A DNA stretch of 64,000 nucleotides. Source: Olsenella profusa DSM 13989. Its GTDB lineage: Bacteria > Actinomycetota > Coriobacteriia > Coriobacteriales > Atopobiaceae. Under the pieces are notes generated by a model. That model worked only from the letters and a program-made list of their open reading frames with translations, ran no database searches and was not told the origin of the DNA. The DNA is taken from positions 1,364,001-1,428,000 of the forward strand of contig NZ_JAUSQK010000001.1 in NCBI RefSeq assembly GCF_030811115.1, in the 5' to 3' direction. A program made the position numbers and the translations under genes. Positions 28,370 through 36,086 of the stretch are shown piece by piece (the stretch's first letter is position 1; every line of letters starts with the position of its first letter).

Positions 28370-29073
28370 ACGCCGTCGACATGGCTGGCGCGTGGCACCA
28401 CGACGAGCTTGGTGATGACGCCCCCTGTCCTGAGCCGGTCCGTGAACCGGTAGGTGGCCGCAGGTGGGATGATGGCATCCGCATCGCCCAGGATGACCTG
28501 GATGGGAGGCAGGGACGAGAGGTCCGCCTGCCCGAGGTTGGCAAGTGGGCTCAGGGACGCCGTGCGTGTGGCCTCGGTCATGCCCTGCTCGCCGAGATAG
28601 GAGCGTGCCGAGAGGGCCGAGAGGCCTCTGCCGATGGATTGTCGTTGGACGCGAAGCTCTCGAGGTCGACGATGGGGTAACTCACGGAGATGGAAGCGAG
28701 GGGGCGAGTGGGTAGCTCGCCGTGTCCGCGGCATCGCCCTGGGCGTCTGCCACCCCATCCACCTGTTCAAACTCCGTCGTGCGCTTGAGGGCGACCTCAA
28801 GGGTGAGGTTGCCGCCGGCAGGGTCGCCCACCAGGGACACCCGCGAGCCATCGCCACCAAACTGAGCAGCATGCCGTTGCGTCCACGCGAGCGCCTGGGC
28901 GACCTCGCGCTCGTTGACGTCCGCCGTGTGGTGCGTCGCTGGAGAGGTCATAGGCGATGGGCATCATAGAAGGACCCTATGGTTCCCAGGTAGGGGATGG
29001 TGGGGACGGCCACGTCCATCACGAGGACGCAGACCAGTGTCGTTGCGGGCGTCAGGAGAACCTTGAGGGCCAT
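28370..29073 (-). pseudogene. Broken alpha/beta hydrolase (HSL-like esterase)
   Basis: Pieces of one hydrolase lie in three minus-strand frames. The N-terminal piece starts at 29073 (MALKVLLTPATTLVCVLVM, ending YLGTIGSFYDA). A middle piece, 28951-28682, holds NEREVAQALAWTQRHAAQFGGDGSRVSLVGDPAGGNL, where the nucleophile elbow expected as GDSAGG reads GDPAGG. A C-terminal piece from about 28590 to 28370 holds LPPIQVILGDADAIIP and ASHVDGVP, which carry the acid and His regions. Stops and frame changes, plus the missing Ser, show that it is dead. Confidence 0.65.
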
Positions 29074-29156
29074 ATGAGCAGCTGCCTCGACGTCTTCATG
29101 CCATCAGGACGTGGGCAGTGTACCCAGCATCCCCCGGTTGCTTCACATGACGGAAC

Positions 29157-29188
29157 GGCACCCCGGGTCACGCATGACTCGGGGTGCC
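29157..29188. terminator. Strong hairpin (bidirectional position)
   Basis: GGCACCCCGGGTCA pairs with TGACTCGGGGTGCC (14 pairs including one wobble, loop CGCA). It lies 32 bases beyond the stop of the minus-strand gene at 29220. There is no T-run on either side, so it may be a terminator assisted by other factors or an mRNA end stabiliser. Confidence 0.55.
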
Positions 29189-29219
29189 AACAGGTACGCT
29201 TGCTTGCCGTTGGTTGCGC

Positions 29220-29609
29220 CTAGTTGCCCTGCAACCTATGCACGACCTCGGCGAACTCGTCCTCCTTCTGGCGAGGGCTGCGCTTGTCCTCGCCTCTTGA
29301 CGTCATCATGTTCGCCACCAGGCCACCGACGAGCCCGAAGGCAGACCCTGCCGCGGTGCGTCCCAGAGGGGCAAACTGAAGGCGGTACTTGTTGCCGTTC
29401 ATCCTGATGACGTTACCGTTGAAGCCCTTGAGCTTTGCCTCCACCTGCATGATGGGCGCATGGTCGAACTCGTTGCCCTTGTTGTCGTACAGGACGAGCG
29501 TGGATGCGGCGTCGATGCCCATGAAGCCATTGGTCGCGCGCTGCCTGAGTCCCTGGACGATGTGCATGCCTCCACACCAGAACTGCCAGGTACCCTCGTT
29601 TTCGGCCAT
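29220..29609 (-). CDS. Small protein of unknown function
   Basis: The 129-residue protein has a good ribosome site (GGGAGGAACATC) and begins MAENEGTWQFWCGGMHIVQGL. The first 80 residues alternate strands (TLVLYDNKGNEF, MQVEAKLKGFNGNVIRMNGNKYRLQF) in a way that suggests a small beta-barrel, perhaps PH-like. A short Gly-rich hydrophobic stretch (AAGSAFGLVGGLVANMM) follows, then a charged tail. No family is recognised. It stands alone, opposite to its neighbours. Confidence 0.75.
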   Translation of the reverse strand: MAENEGTWQFWCGGMHIVQGLRQRATNGFMGIDAASTLVLYDNKGNEFDHAPIMQVEAKLKGFNGNVIRMNGNKYRLQFAPLGRTAAGSAFGLVGGLVANMMTSRGEDKRSPRQKEDEFAEVVHRLQGN

Positions 29610-29912
29610 GATGTTCCTCCCAGGTTCGTTGGTCCTCGGTCAGGGACGGCATCTCGCTCTCGTGAGCCCTGCCACCCCCACATTGCCGCCATGCAGCGCA
29701 TTCTGAACACCTGGGCCCGCATCTGGAACCCTCCCACAGCCATCGAAACACGGGGGAAATATTTGTGGAGAATGCAACATCTTGCTTGGGGTCGTCTGAT
29801 GGGTGGCAGCCAGCCTCAGGGGCATGCGGGCCAGTCCCTGCCATCCTGCCTGCAGACCGCTCCTCACGTATGGGCTTGTCTGTGATGGCGCTGACCTGCT
29901 CCGCCCGCCTGG
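29610..29912. other. Intergenic region between divergent genes
   Basis: About 300 bases without a convincing gene. Short frames occur on both strands, but none has a ribosome site. A single AT-rich patch (about 29755-29785) could hold the promoter of the minus-strand gene; no clear hexamer pair was found there. Confidence 0.5.
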
Positions 29913-29941
29913 TTGTCCGTCGGTTGCGCCCGTGCTAGCAT
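29913..29941 (+). promoter_or_regulatory. Candidate promoter of the ABC exporter
   Basis: TTGTCC (29913-29918) and TAGCAT (29936-29941) are 17 bases apart. Initiation about 7 bases later would give a leader of about 20 bases to the ATG at 29967. This argues against the in-frame ATG at 29940 as the start. Confidence 0.4.
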
Positions 29942-29966
29942 GGCCGCAACCGAAGGGAACCCTCCA

Positions 29967-30614
29967 ATGGCTACGCTGCTCGAGGCACAGGATCTGTCCT
30001 TTTCCTATGGCAGGAAGACGGTATGGGAGGGTCTCGGCCTGTCGCTTGTCAGCGGGGAGGTCGTGTCCCTGCGCGGCGTCAACGGTTCGGGGAAGTCGAC
30101 CCTCCTGCGCTGCCTTGCGGGACAGCTGCGGCCGCGCGAGGGCGAGGTTTGCTTCCTGGGGCGGGCGCTGTTCTCGTTGGAGCAAGAGGATTTGGCCGGC
30201 CTCTCCCTGGTGCCGGATGTGCCTGCGCTCTATGATGACCTCACTGGTCACGAGCACCTGGAGCTGGTCGCGCGCGCCAACGGGGACGAGGGGGCGGAGC
30301 GGCGTGGGCATGTCCTTGCGGGGAGGTTCCACATGACAGACGCGCTGGGTGCGCTTCCCTCGGCGCTTTCGCGCGGCATGCGCTACAAGCTCGCCCTCAC
30401 GCTCGTCCTTGCCATGCGTCCGCAGGCGCTTCTGTTGGATGAGCCGTTTGCCCCCATCGATGACGATGCGGCAGGGGTGCTTGGCAGGGAGTTGTCCGCG
30501 CTTGCGGAAGCGGGCTCTGCCGTGCTCCTGAGCGTCCATGGGGACGTGCCTGCCTGTTCCCCCACCCGTACGCTTCGGTTGGGCACGGACGGCCTCAGCG
30601 AGGAGACGCCCTGA
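29967..30614 (+). CDS. ABC transporter ATP-binding protein
   Basis: The 215-residue single ATPase domain has Walker A GVNGSGKS (37-44), signature ALSRGMRYK (about 133-141, a degenerate LSGGQ) and Walker B LLLDEP (155-160). It belongs with ABC-2-like exporters. The signature is weaker than in most family members. It overlaps the permease start by TGATG. Substrate unknown. Confidence 0.88.
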   Translation: MATLLEAQDLSFSYGRKTVWEGLGLSLVSGEVVSLRGVNGSGKSTLLRCLAGQLRPREGEVCFLGRALFSLEQEDLAGLSLVPDVPALYDDLTGHEHLELVARANGDEGAERRGHVLAGRFHMTDALGALPSALSRGMRYKLALTLVLAMRPQALLLDEPFAPIDDDAAGVLGRELSALAEAGSAVLLSVHGDVPACSPTRTLRLGTDGLSEETP

Positions 30615-32083
30615 TGGACGGCCGTATCGAGGCCACGCTTCGCGTGCGGGCGCGCCATGTGTGCCGCAACCTTGACTGGCTGCTCTGGGTGGCCGGCACG
30701 AGCGTTGGTGACTCAAAGAGACTCATGGGCGCAGGATACCTGGCATACATCCTGGCGTTTGGTATCCTATGGGCGCTGTTCTCGTGGGCTGCGCTGGAAC
30801 ACTTCCTTGCGGGACTGCTGGCGCAGGTGCCCGTCTCGCTTGTGCGCGCACCGCTTGCGGTCGTGTTGGTCGCCTGGTGCACGGTGGCGCTCGTTTGCGC
30901 GCTGAGGGCGCTTTGGAGGTCTCCCTTCCGCCTGAGTGCGGCAGACGTCTCGTGGCTCTCGGGAAGCAGACCCGCGCTCGCAACCATGGTCTTCTCGGAC
31001 GTCACCCTCAGGTGCGTGGGCACCTGCCTGGTCGGTGTGCTGGCGGGGCTTCTCGCCACAAGCGGCATGGGGGCCCTCATGCGCAGGGAGGCTGCACTGT
31101 CCTCCGCGCTCGCGGGCCTCTGTGCGGCGCTCCTTCCCTGCGTCGTCGCCGAGGCCAGGCTTGCGCGGGGGAGACGGGACGTTTCTGTCGTCGTCGCGCC
31201 TGCGTCGGCCGTCGTTGCCGTGTGCGTGATGGGCATCGCCGTGGCGCCACCCTGGGGGTTCGCCAGAGCGACGGTGCCCCTTCTCCTCCTGGCGTGCCTG
31301 CTCATCGTGACCCTCGCGCTGCTGGGGCGTAGGGTCTGCATGCCTGCCCTCGCGTGCGAGGCGGTGCTCGGCACGGAGTCCGACGCAAGCAGGTGGCTGC
31401 GCCTCACGAACCGCGACAGGTATCGGGAACTGACCAGGGATGCGCGCCTCGCACGGAGGAGATGGCTTCCCACCTTGCCGCTGGGCCATCGTGGCTGGCG
31501 GACGCTCGCGTCGCGTGCCGCCCTCGTGCACCTGCGCCGCTTCGAGGGACTGGGGGACATCCTGCTCTATGCGGGTGTCTCCGTGCCCCTGTTGTGCGCG
31601 TTGTGCTTGGGGACGCTGGACGGCCAGCTGATGGTTCCCTGCGCGGCGGCGGTGACCCTCAACTATCGCGCGGCGCGCGAGCTCGTGCGCGTCTTCTGCG
31701 CGGACGAGGACAACCGCCTCGTGCGTCCGCTCCTGCCCTTTGGGTCCCTGCAGCTCCTCGTGGCGGACTCCCTGCCGGCGTTGTCACTGGCGATTCTGAT
31801 GTCATGCCTCGTGTGCGCCGTGACGCTAGGATCTCAGGGACTCCAGGCATGTGTCATCGCCGCTCTCCTTGATGTCGCAACGGTCGTGTGCGGCGGGCTC
31901 TCACGCGTGGTGCTCCCCGTGGTGTACAGGCGCGTGAGCTTCGAGCTCGCATTCCTTGCGATGGTCGTCGTGGCGTGCCTCGTCTCGCTCACGGGGGCAT
32001 GGACGTTCGTCGCCGCGGTGCTCGCGGCCCTTGTCCTTGCGGGCGGCGTGGCCATCGCCCTCGGGCGCGATGCCGGCGTGTGA
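30614..32083 (+). CDS. Large multi-span ABC exporter permease
   Basis: The 489-residue protein is the membrane partner of the preceding ATPase. It has about ten to twelve hydrophobic segments in two groups (residues about 35-235 and 305-485) around a basic cytoplasmic loop (about 240-300, with many Arg), suggesting an internally duplicated permease. It resembles ABC-2 proteins of unknown substrate. The next gene is convergent, with its stop 14 bases away, so this is the operon end. Confidence 0.7.
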   Translation: MDGRIEATLRVRARHVCRNLDWLLWVAGTSVGDSKRLMGAGYLAYILAFGILWALFSWAALEHFLAGLLAQVPVSLVRAPLAVVLVAWCTVALVCALRALWRSPFRLSAADVSWLSGSRPALATMVFSDVTLRCVGTCLVGVLAGLLATSGMGALMRREAALSSALAGLCAALLPCVVAEARLARGRRDVSVVVAPASAVVAVCVMGIAVAPPWGFARATVPLLLLACLLIVTLALLGRRVCMPALACEAVLGTESDASRWLRLTNRDRYRELTRDARLARRRWLPTLPLGHRGWRTLASRAALVHLRRFEGLGDILLYAGVSVPLLCALCLGTLDGQLMVPCAAAVTLNYRAARELVRVFCADEDNRLVRPLLPFGSLQLLVADSLPALSLAILMSCLVCAVTLGSQGLQACVIAALLDVATVVCGGLSRVVLPVVYRRVSFELAFLAMVVVACLVSLTGAWTFVAAVLAALVLAGGVAIALGRDAGV

Positions 32084-32097
32084 GGGTGATGGCCGCG

Positions 32098-33696
32098 TTA
32101 GGACTTCCCTTGCTTCGCTTGATTGATGATTCTTCCTAAGGATTTTGCAAGCGAGCGGATACGTCGGTACTCACCTTCGGAGCACACAAAGAGCACGTAG
32201 GCATCACTATCTATATCCATGTTCGCTATGAGCAGTGACTTCTCTGAAAGTTCAGGGAGGTCGAGGCAAGCGTTTCCCTCCCACCAGTCGGCAAGTCCAA
32301 CGTCTCCTTGGCCGGATGTACCTACCACCGAGGCAAAGTCTATGCCTTCTGCGGCGGCACGTCGTGTCAAGCCGACAAGGGGCAGGAATTCATCTGCGGG
32401 CTGCTTCCAGTCACAAAGGCAGACACACCCATTGCGTTCAAGGATGTCCACCAGCACCATCCAGTGGTCGTGCGCAAAGCGATTTACATCGTTCTCGTCT
32501 TCGAGGCCCCAGTCATACAGATGGTCGACATGCACCGTGCCATATGCGTCTGGTTCCTCGAAACTCCCGGAGAACTCGCTCATGGCGTTTGTGTCTCCGC
32601 CAGAGATGATGCGGGCGATGCGCAGGTAGGACTTCTTGTCTTCAAGCCAAGCCATATGGGCATGGTCTATTGCCGTGCTCACCTCGTGACAGGTCTCCCA
32701 GTCAAACTCCATGCGGAAGATGTCGCGGTCGACGCCAATGACATCTAACACATCCTGATAGTAGGAGGACTCATAGTAGCGATCGACGAAGTCAAGTGTG
32801 CTTTGACGAATGTCGCTACGGGCGAGGGTGAAGTCCGTGGTATCGCGGATGTAGTCGATGGGTGAGAGCTCATCTCCACGCACGAGCGCCTGGTTCTCCT
32901 CATCCTGGGGATCATCTGCCATTCCGTCGGGCGTCAACGCATCGTGACATATGAGCCAGTAGACAAAGTAGCCTATGAGCAGACCGGCGGAGACCCATAC
33001 GCGTGCCTCGTCCTTGCTGGTCATGGTATCTATCGTCTTGTGATGCGCCCTACAGTACGCTTGAGCACAGCTGTCATAATGCCATTCGGCCTTGTCGCAT
33101 TCAAAGTACTTCCAGGCATACCTGTGCACATGAGTGCCGTCGGTAACGGGGGCTGCTGACATGGTTGGCTTTGCCGGCAGCCGTGTCACCTCCTCTCCCT
33201 TGCGTTCTCTCGTCACTCGCACCCCGTGTGGGTATGTGTGCATGAGGAACAGGATTGGCATCGATAGGGAAGCGATGAGCATGAAGAATGTGGCAATCTT
33301 GCAGGCTTGGTAGACTGTGCCGAGTGGCGTTGGCTTGATCACGCCGTTCATGCCTGCATAGAGTTCGTTCATATAAAGATAGGCAGGAATCTGCTCTCCT
33401 GGGAAGTAGTGGGAGGCATGACCCGTATTGCGAAGCTCGTAGTTGCTGCCGTTGTACCTCACGATGACGGTACTGGTGTAATCGTTTATCCAGCAAAATG
33501 AGACCTGGGTCTCCTGCGCGCTGACGACAGTGACCGTAACCGTGCGGTAGTCCGAGCTAGAGGGACTTGCTGGGGAATCTAACATAGTGTTCAGGATGAT
33601 GAGGAGGGCAAGGGCGATCCAGGAAAGGATCCACACCCTCTTGATTCTCCGCAGGGTGCTCTCACTCCGCGCGCGTGCCCTTGCCTTGGCCGTCAT
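32098..33696 (-). CDS. Membrane protein with DUF3592-like outside domain and DUF6630-like C-terminus
   Basis: The 532-residue protein has a membrane helix (about 22-42), an outside segment of beta type (TVTVTVVSAQETQVSFCW, VIVRYNGSNYELRN, PGEQIPAYLYMNE) like DUF3592, then a second helix (about 130-150). A Cys/His-rich part follows near 190-220 (FECDKAEWHYDSCAQAYCRAHH), then another helix and a soluble C-terminal domain (LVDILERNGCVCLCDWKQPADEFLPLV) resembling DUF6630. The start at 33696 is chosen for its GAGAGGAAC site; ATG 33732 has none. AT-richer than its neighbours. The function is unknown. Confidence 0.65.
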   Translation of the reverse strand: MTAKARARARSESTLRRIKRVWILSWIALALLIILNTMLDSPASPSSSDYRTVTVTVVSAQETQVSFCWINDYTSTVIVRYNGSNYELRNTGHASHYFPGEQIPAYLYMNELYAGMNGVIKPTPLGTVYQACKIATFFMLIASLSMPILFLMHTYPHGVRVTRERKGEEVTRLPAKPTMSAAPVTDGTHVHRYAWKYFECDKAEWHYDSCAQAYCRAHHKTIDTMTSKDEARVWVSAGLLIGYFVYWLICHDALTPDGMADDPQDEENQALVRGDELSPIDYIRDTTDFTLARSDIRQSTLDFVDRYYESSYYQDVLDVIGVDRDIFRMEFDWETCHEVSTAIDHAHMAWLEDKKSYLRIARIISGGDTNAMSEFSGSFEEPDAYGTVHVDHLYDWGLEDENDVNRFAHDHWMVLVDILERNGCVCLCDWKQPADEFLPLVGLTRRAAAEGIDFASVVGTSGQGDVGLADWWEGNACLDLPELSEKSLLIANMDIDSDAYVLFVCSEGEYRRIRSLAKSLGRIINQAKQGKS

Positions 33697-33849
33697 GACG
33701 AATGTTCCTCTCACTTTTGGTTTCGGCATCATGTGGTAACGGATGAAGCGCGTGCTGGCAAATCTGGGATTCTCTGAGATCTCCTCATGTCATGGCGCGT
33801 CCATTGCAATCAGCTGTGGCCCGTCAGGCGGACGTGGAGTCTGTGCGGC

Positions 33850-34578
33850 CTACATCTTGATGTCCCCGCCGGCCTGGCGGGCCCACTGGTACAGGTTCAC
33901 GCAGCGGTCGGCCAGGATGTCCAGGGAATCGTACAGGTAAGGCGGGCGCTCGGGCAGGTCCTGGTAGATGACGGAAAGTTCGGTGCAGCCCACCACCACG
34001 GCGTCGCACCCGCTCTCGTGGAGCCGTCGGGCGATGCCTAGGAACGCGTCCACGTCATAGGGCGCGTTGGCCTTCACGCAGTCATAGATGAGGTGCATGA
34101 CGATCGTGCGATCCTCATCGGTGGGGGCCAGGGTCTTGAGGCCCATGCGTTCGAAGTAGCTCTGGAACACGCCCGATTCGATGGTGCCGTCCGTGGCCAT
34201 GAGGCCTATGGTGGCCCCATGGCTCACCTGTGCCGCGATGTTGTGTGCCGTCTCCTGCATGATGTTGACCACGGGAATGGTGACGGCCTCGACGATGGCG
34301 TCATAGAAGTAGTGTGCCGTGTTGCAGGCTATGGCGATGTAGTCCGCCCCGGCATCCTCAAGCCAGCGGGCGACCTTGGCCATCTCGGGCTGTGGGTTGG
34401 GCTTGTCGTGGTCGAGGATGTGGGCCGTGCGGTCGGGAATCTGCGGGTCGTTGAAGACGATCATGGGCATCTGCTCCTGGTCGGTCCTCGCAGGGGTCTT
34501 CTTGATGAGAGCCTCCATGAAGTAGGCCGTGGCCAGGGGTCCCACGCCGCCTATGATGCCAAGAATGGGCTTGTTCAT
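33850..34578 (-). CDS. Aspartate/glutamate racemase family protein
   Basis: The 242-residue protein is a cofactor-independent racemase. The two catalytic cysteines are Cys85 (IACNTAH) and Cys198 (VVGCTEL); the start GIIGGVGPLAT is typical of aspartate racemase. Start 34578 follows GGAGGGCGC; upstream in-frame sequence is non-coding. It is divergent from an ATP-grasp ligase of D-aspartate-ligase type, so it probably supplies D-Asp for the peptidoglycan cross-bridge, as in Enterococcus faecium, where these genes are neighbours. Confidence 0.88.
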   Translation of the reverse strand: MNKPILGIIGGVGPLATAYFMEALIKKTPARTDQEQMPMIVFNDPQIPDRTAHILDHDKPNPQPEMAKVARWLEDAGADYIAIACNTAHYFYDAIVEAVTIPVVNIMQETAHNIAAQVSHGATIGLMATDGTIESGVFQSYFERMGLKTLAPTDEDRTIVMHLIYDCVKANAPYDVDAFLGIARRLHESGCDAVVVGCTELSVIYQDLPERPPYLYDSLDILADRCVNLYQWARQAGGDIKM

Positions 34579-34674
34579 GCGCCCTCCGCCGTCTGTCTTG
34601 TCTGTGGTAGGCGTCCATTCTACCGCCCCTGTCGCGGTCGCGTTGCTACCATGGTTCCGTTTTTGTGGTGACGC

Positions 34675-34702
34675 CCCGGCCATGTCCCATGTGAGGGCCG
34701 GG
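34675..34702 (+). other. Inverted repeat in the leader of the ATP-grasp ligase gene
   Basis: CCCGGCC (34675-34681) and GGCCGGG (34696-34702) form a 7-bp stem with a 14-base loop, 58 bases before the ligase start. It could be a transcript hairpin or an operator. No partner is known. Confidence 0.3.
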
Positions 34703-34760
34703 AGGATGTGGAGGGGTTCCCCGTATGAGACCGGTCGTTTCCCGTGAGGAGGAGCTTCCC

Positions 34761-35990
34761 ATGAGGCTCCAACCCGTGATCCTCGGCGCGGACTTTGCCG
34801 CCTACGCCTACATCCGCTGCTTCTGGGACGCCTATCGCGTGAAGCCCATCGAGCTGGGCTCCGATGACATCAAGTCCATCTCGCGCAGCAAGTTCTCCAC
34901 GTACCGCACCGTCGCGGGGCTGGATCGGGAGGACGTCCTCCTCGAGACGCTCGAGACCCTGGGAAGCCGGCTCGTCGAGGCAGGCAAGCTGCCCTTCCTC
35001 GTGGGGTGCGGCGACTTCTACGCCCGCATCGTCTCCAAGAACAAGCCCCTCCTCGAGCAGTGGTACTACGTGCCCTACATCGACTTCGATCTGCTCGACA
35101 CCATCACGCAGAAGGAGAACTTCTACCGGATCTGCGATGAGGTGGGCATCCCCTATCCCAAGACGCGCTTCCTCGACTGCGCGGACCCTGCCGCCCAGGT
35201 GGATGACTCCGGCTTCACGTACCCGCTCGTGGCCAAGCCCTCCAACTCGGCCGCCTACCACTATGCGGAGATTCCCAACAAGAAGAAGGTCTTCTTCGTC
35301 AGGGACCGTGCGGAGCTCGAGGCCATCTTCGGGAGCCTCCAGTCATCCGGCTACGACAAGAGCCTCATCGTGCAGGAGCTCATCGGCGGGGACGACACGC
35401 AGGAGCGCATCCTCTCCATCTACACCGATGCCAACCAGGATCCCATCTTTGCCGTGGGAGGCCGCGTCGTGCTGCAGGACCACGCCCCCACTGCCATCGG
35501 CAACCCCGCCGTCATCATTCCCGAGCGCGACCAGCAGGTGATGGACGATGCCGTCACGTTCATGCGCCGCGTGGGCTATCACGGCATGGCCAACTTCGAC
35601 GTCAAGTACGATGCCACCGACGGCCGGTTCAAGTTCTTCGAGATCAACACCCGCCCGGGTCGCAGCTCGCTCTTTCCCTACCTCGCGGGCGTCAACTTTG
35701 CCAAGGTGCAGGTGGATGACATCGTCCTGCACAAGCACCTGGACTTCGTCGCGGGCGACAGGCCCTTCGCCTATGTGACCGTGCCACCCCAGGTGGTGCG
35801 CGACTACGTGAGCGACGAGGCCATCAGGCGGCAGGTGCTTGCCGCCTTCAAGGATGGCACCGCCTGCTTCGCCCTGCACTGGAGCAAGGACTCCCTGTGC
35901 CAGAGGTTCTGGGCGAACGTCAACTATTATCACCAGATCGGCAAGTTCAGGCGGTACTTCCAGGCCGACGAGGAGCGTCGCGGCGCGTAG
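34761..35990 (+). CDS. ATP-grasp ligase, D-aspartate ligase type
   Basis: The 409-residue ATP-grasp protein has nucleotide-binding features YPLVAKPSNS and SLIVQELIGGDDTQERI and the metal-binding end FFEINTRPGRSS (Glu-x-Asn). Its length and N-terminal Rossmann-like half (VILGADFAAYAYIRCFWDAY) match Aslfm-like enzymes, which add D-Asp to the Lys/Orn side chain of the wall precursor UDP-MurNAc-pentapeptide. The divergent Asp racemase gene supports this. The start at 34761 is chosen for GAGGAGG; no proof of the amino acid used. Confidence 0.8.
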   Translation: MRLQPVILGADFAAYAYIRCFWDAYRVKPIELGSDDIKSISRSKFSTYRTVAGLDREDVLLETLETLGSRLVEAGKLPFLVGCGDFYARIVSKNKPLLEQWYYVPYIDFDLLDTITQKENFYRICDEVGIPYPKTRFLDCADPAAQVDDSGFTYPLVAKPSNSAAYHYAEIPNKKKVFFVRDRAELEAIFGSLQSSGYDKSLIVQELIGGDDTQERILSIYTDANQDPIFAVGGRVVLQDHAPTAIGNPAVIIPERDQQVMDDAVTFMRRVGYHGMANFDVKYDATDGRFKFFEINTRPGRSSLFPYLAGVNFAKVQVDDIVLHKHLDFVAGDRPFAYVTVPPQVVRDYVSDEAIRRQVLAAFKDGTACFALHWSKDSLCQRFWANVNYYHQIGKFRRYFQADEERRGA

Positions 35991-36086
35991 GGCGGGCATC
36001 GGTGGGTGTGCCCAGCGGGGTGAGGATGGCCCGCGGCAACTTGCGCTGCGTGCATGCGGGCCTGCAAAAGGGGTAGCCTTACGGGC

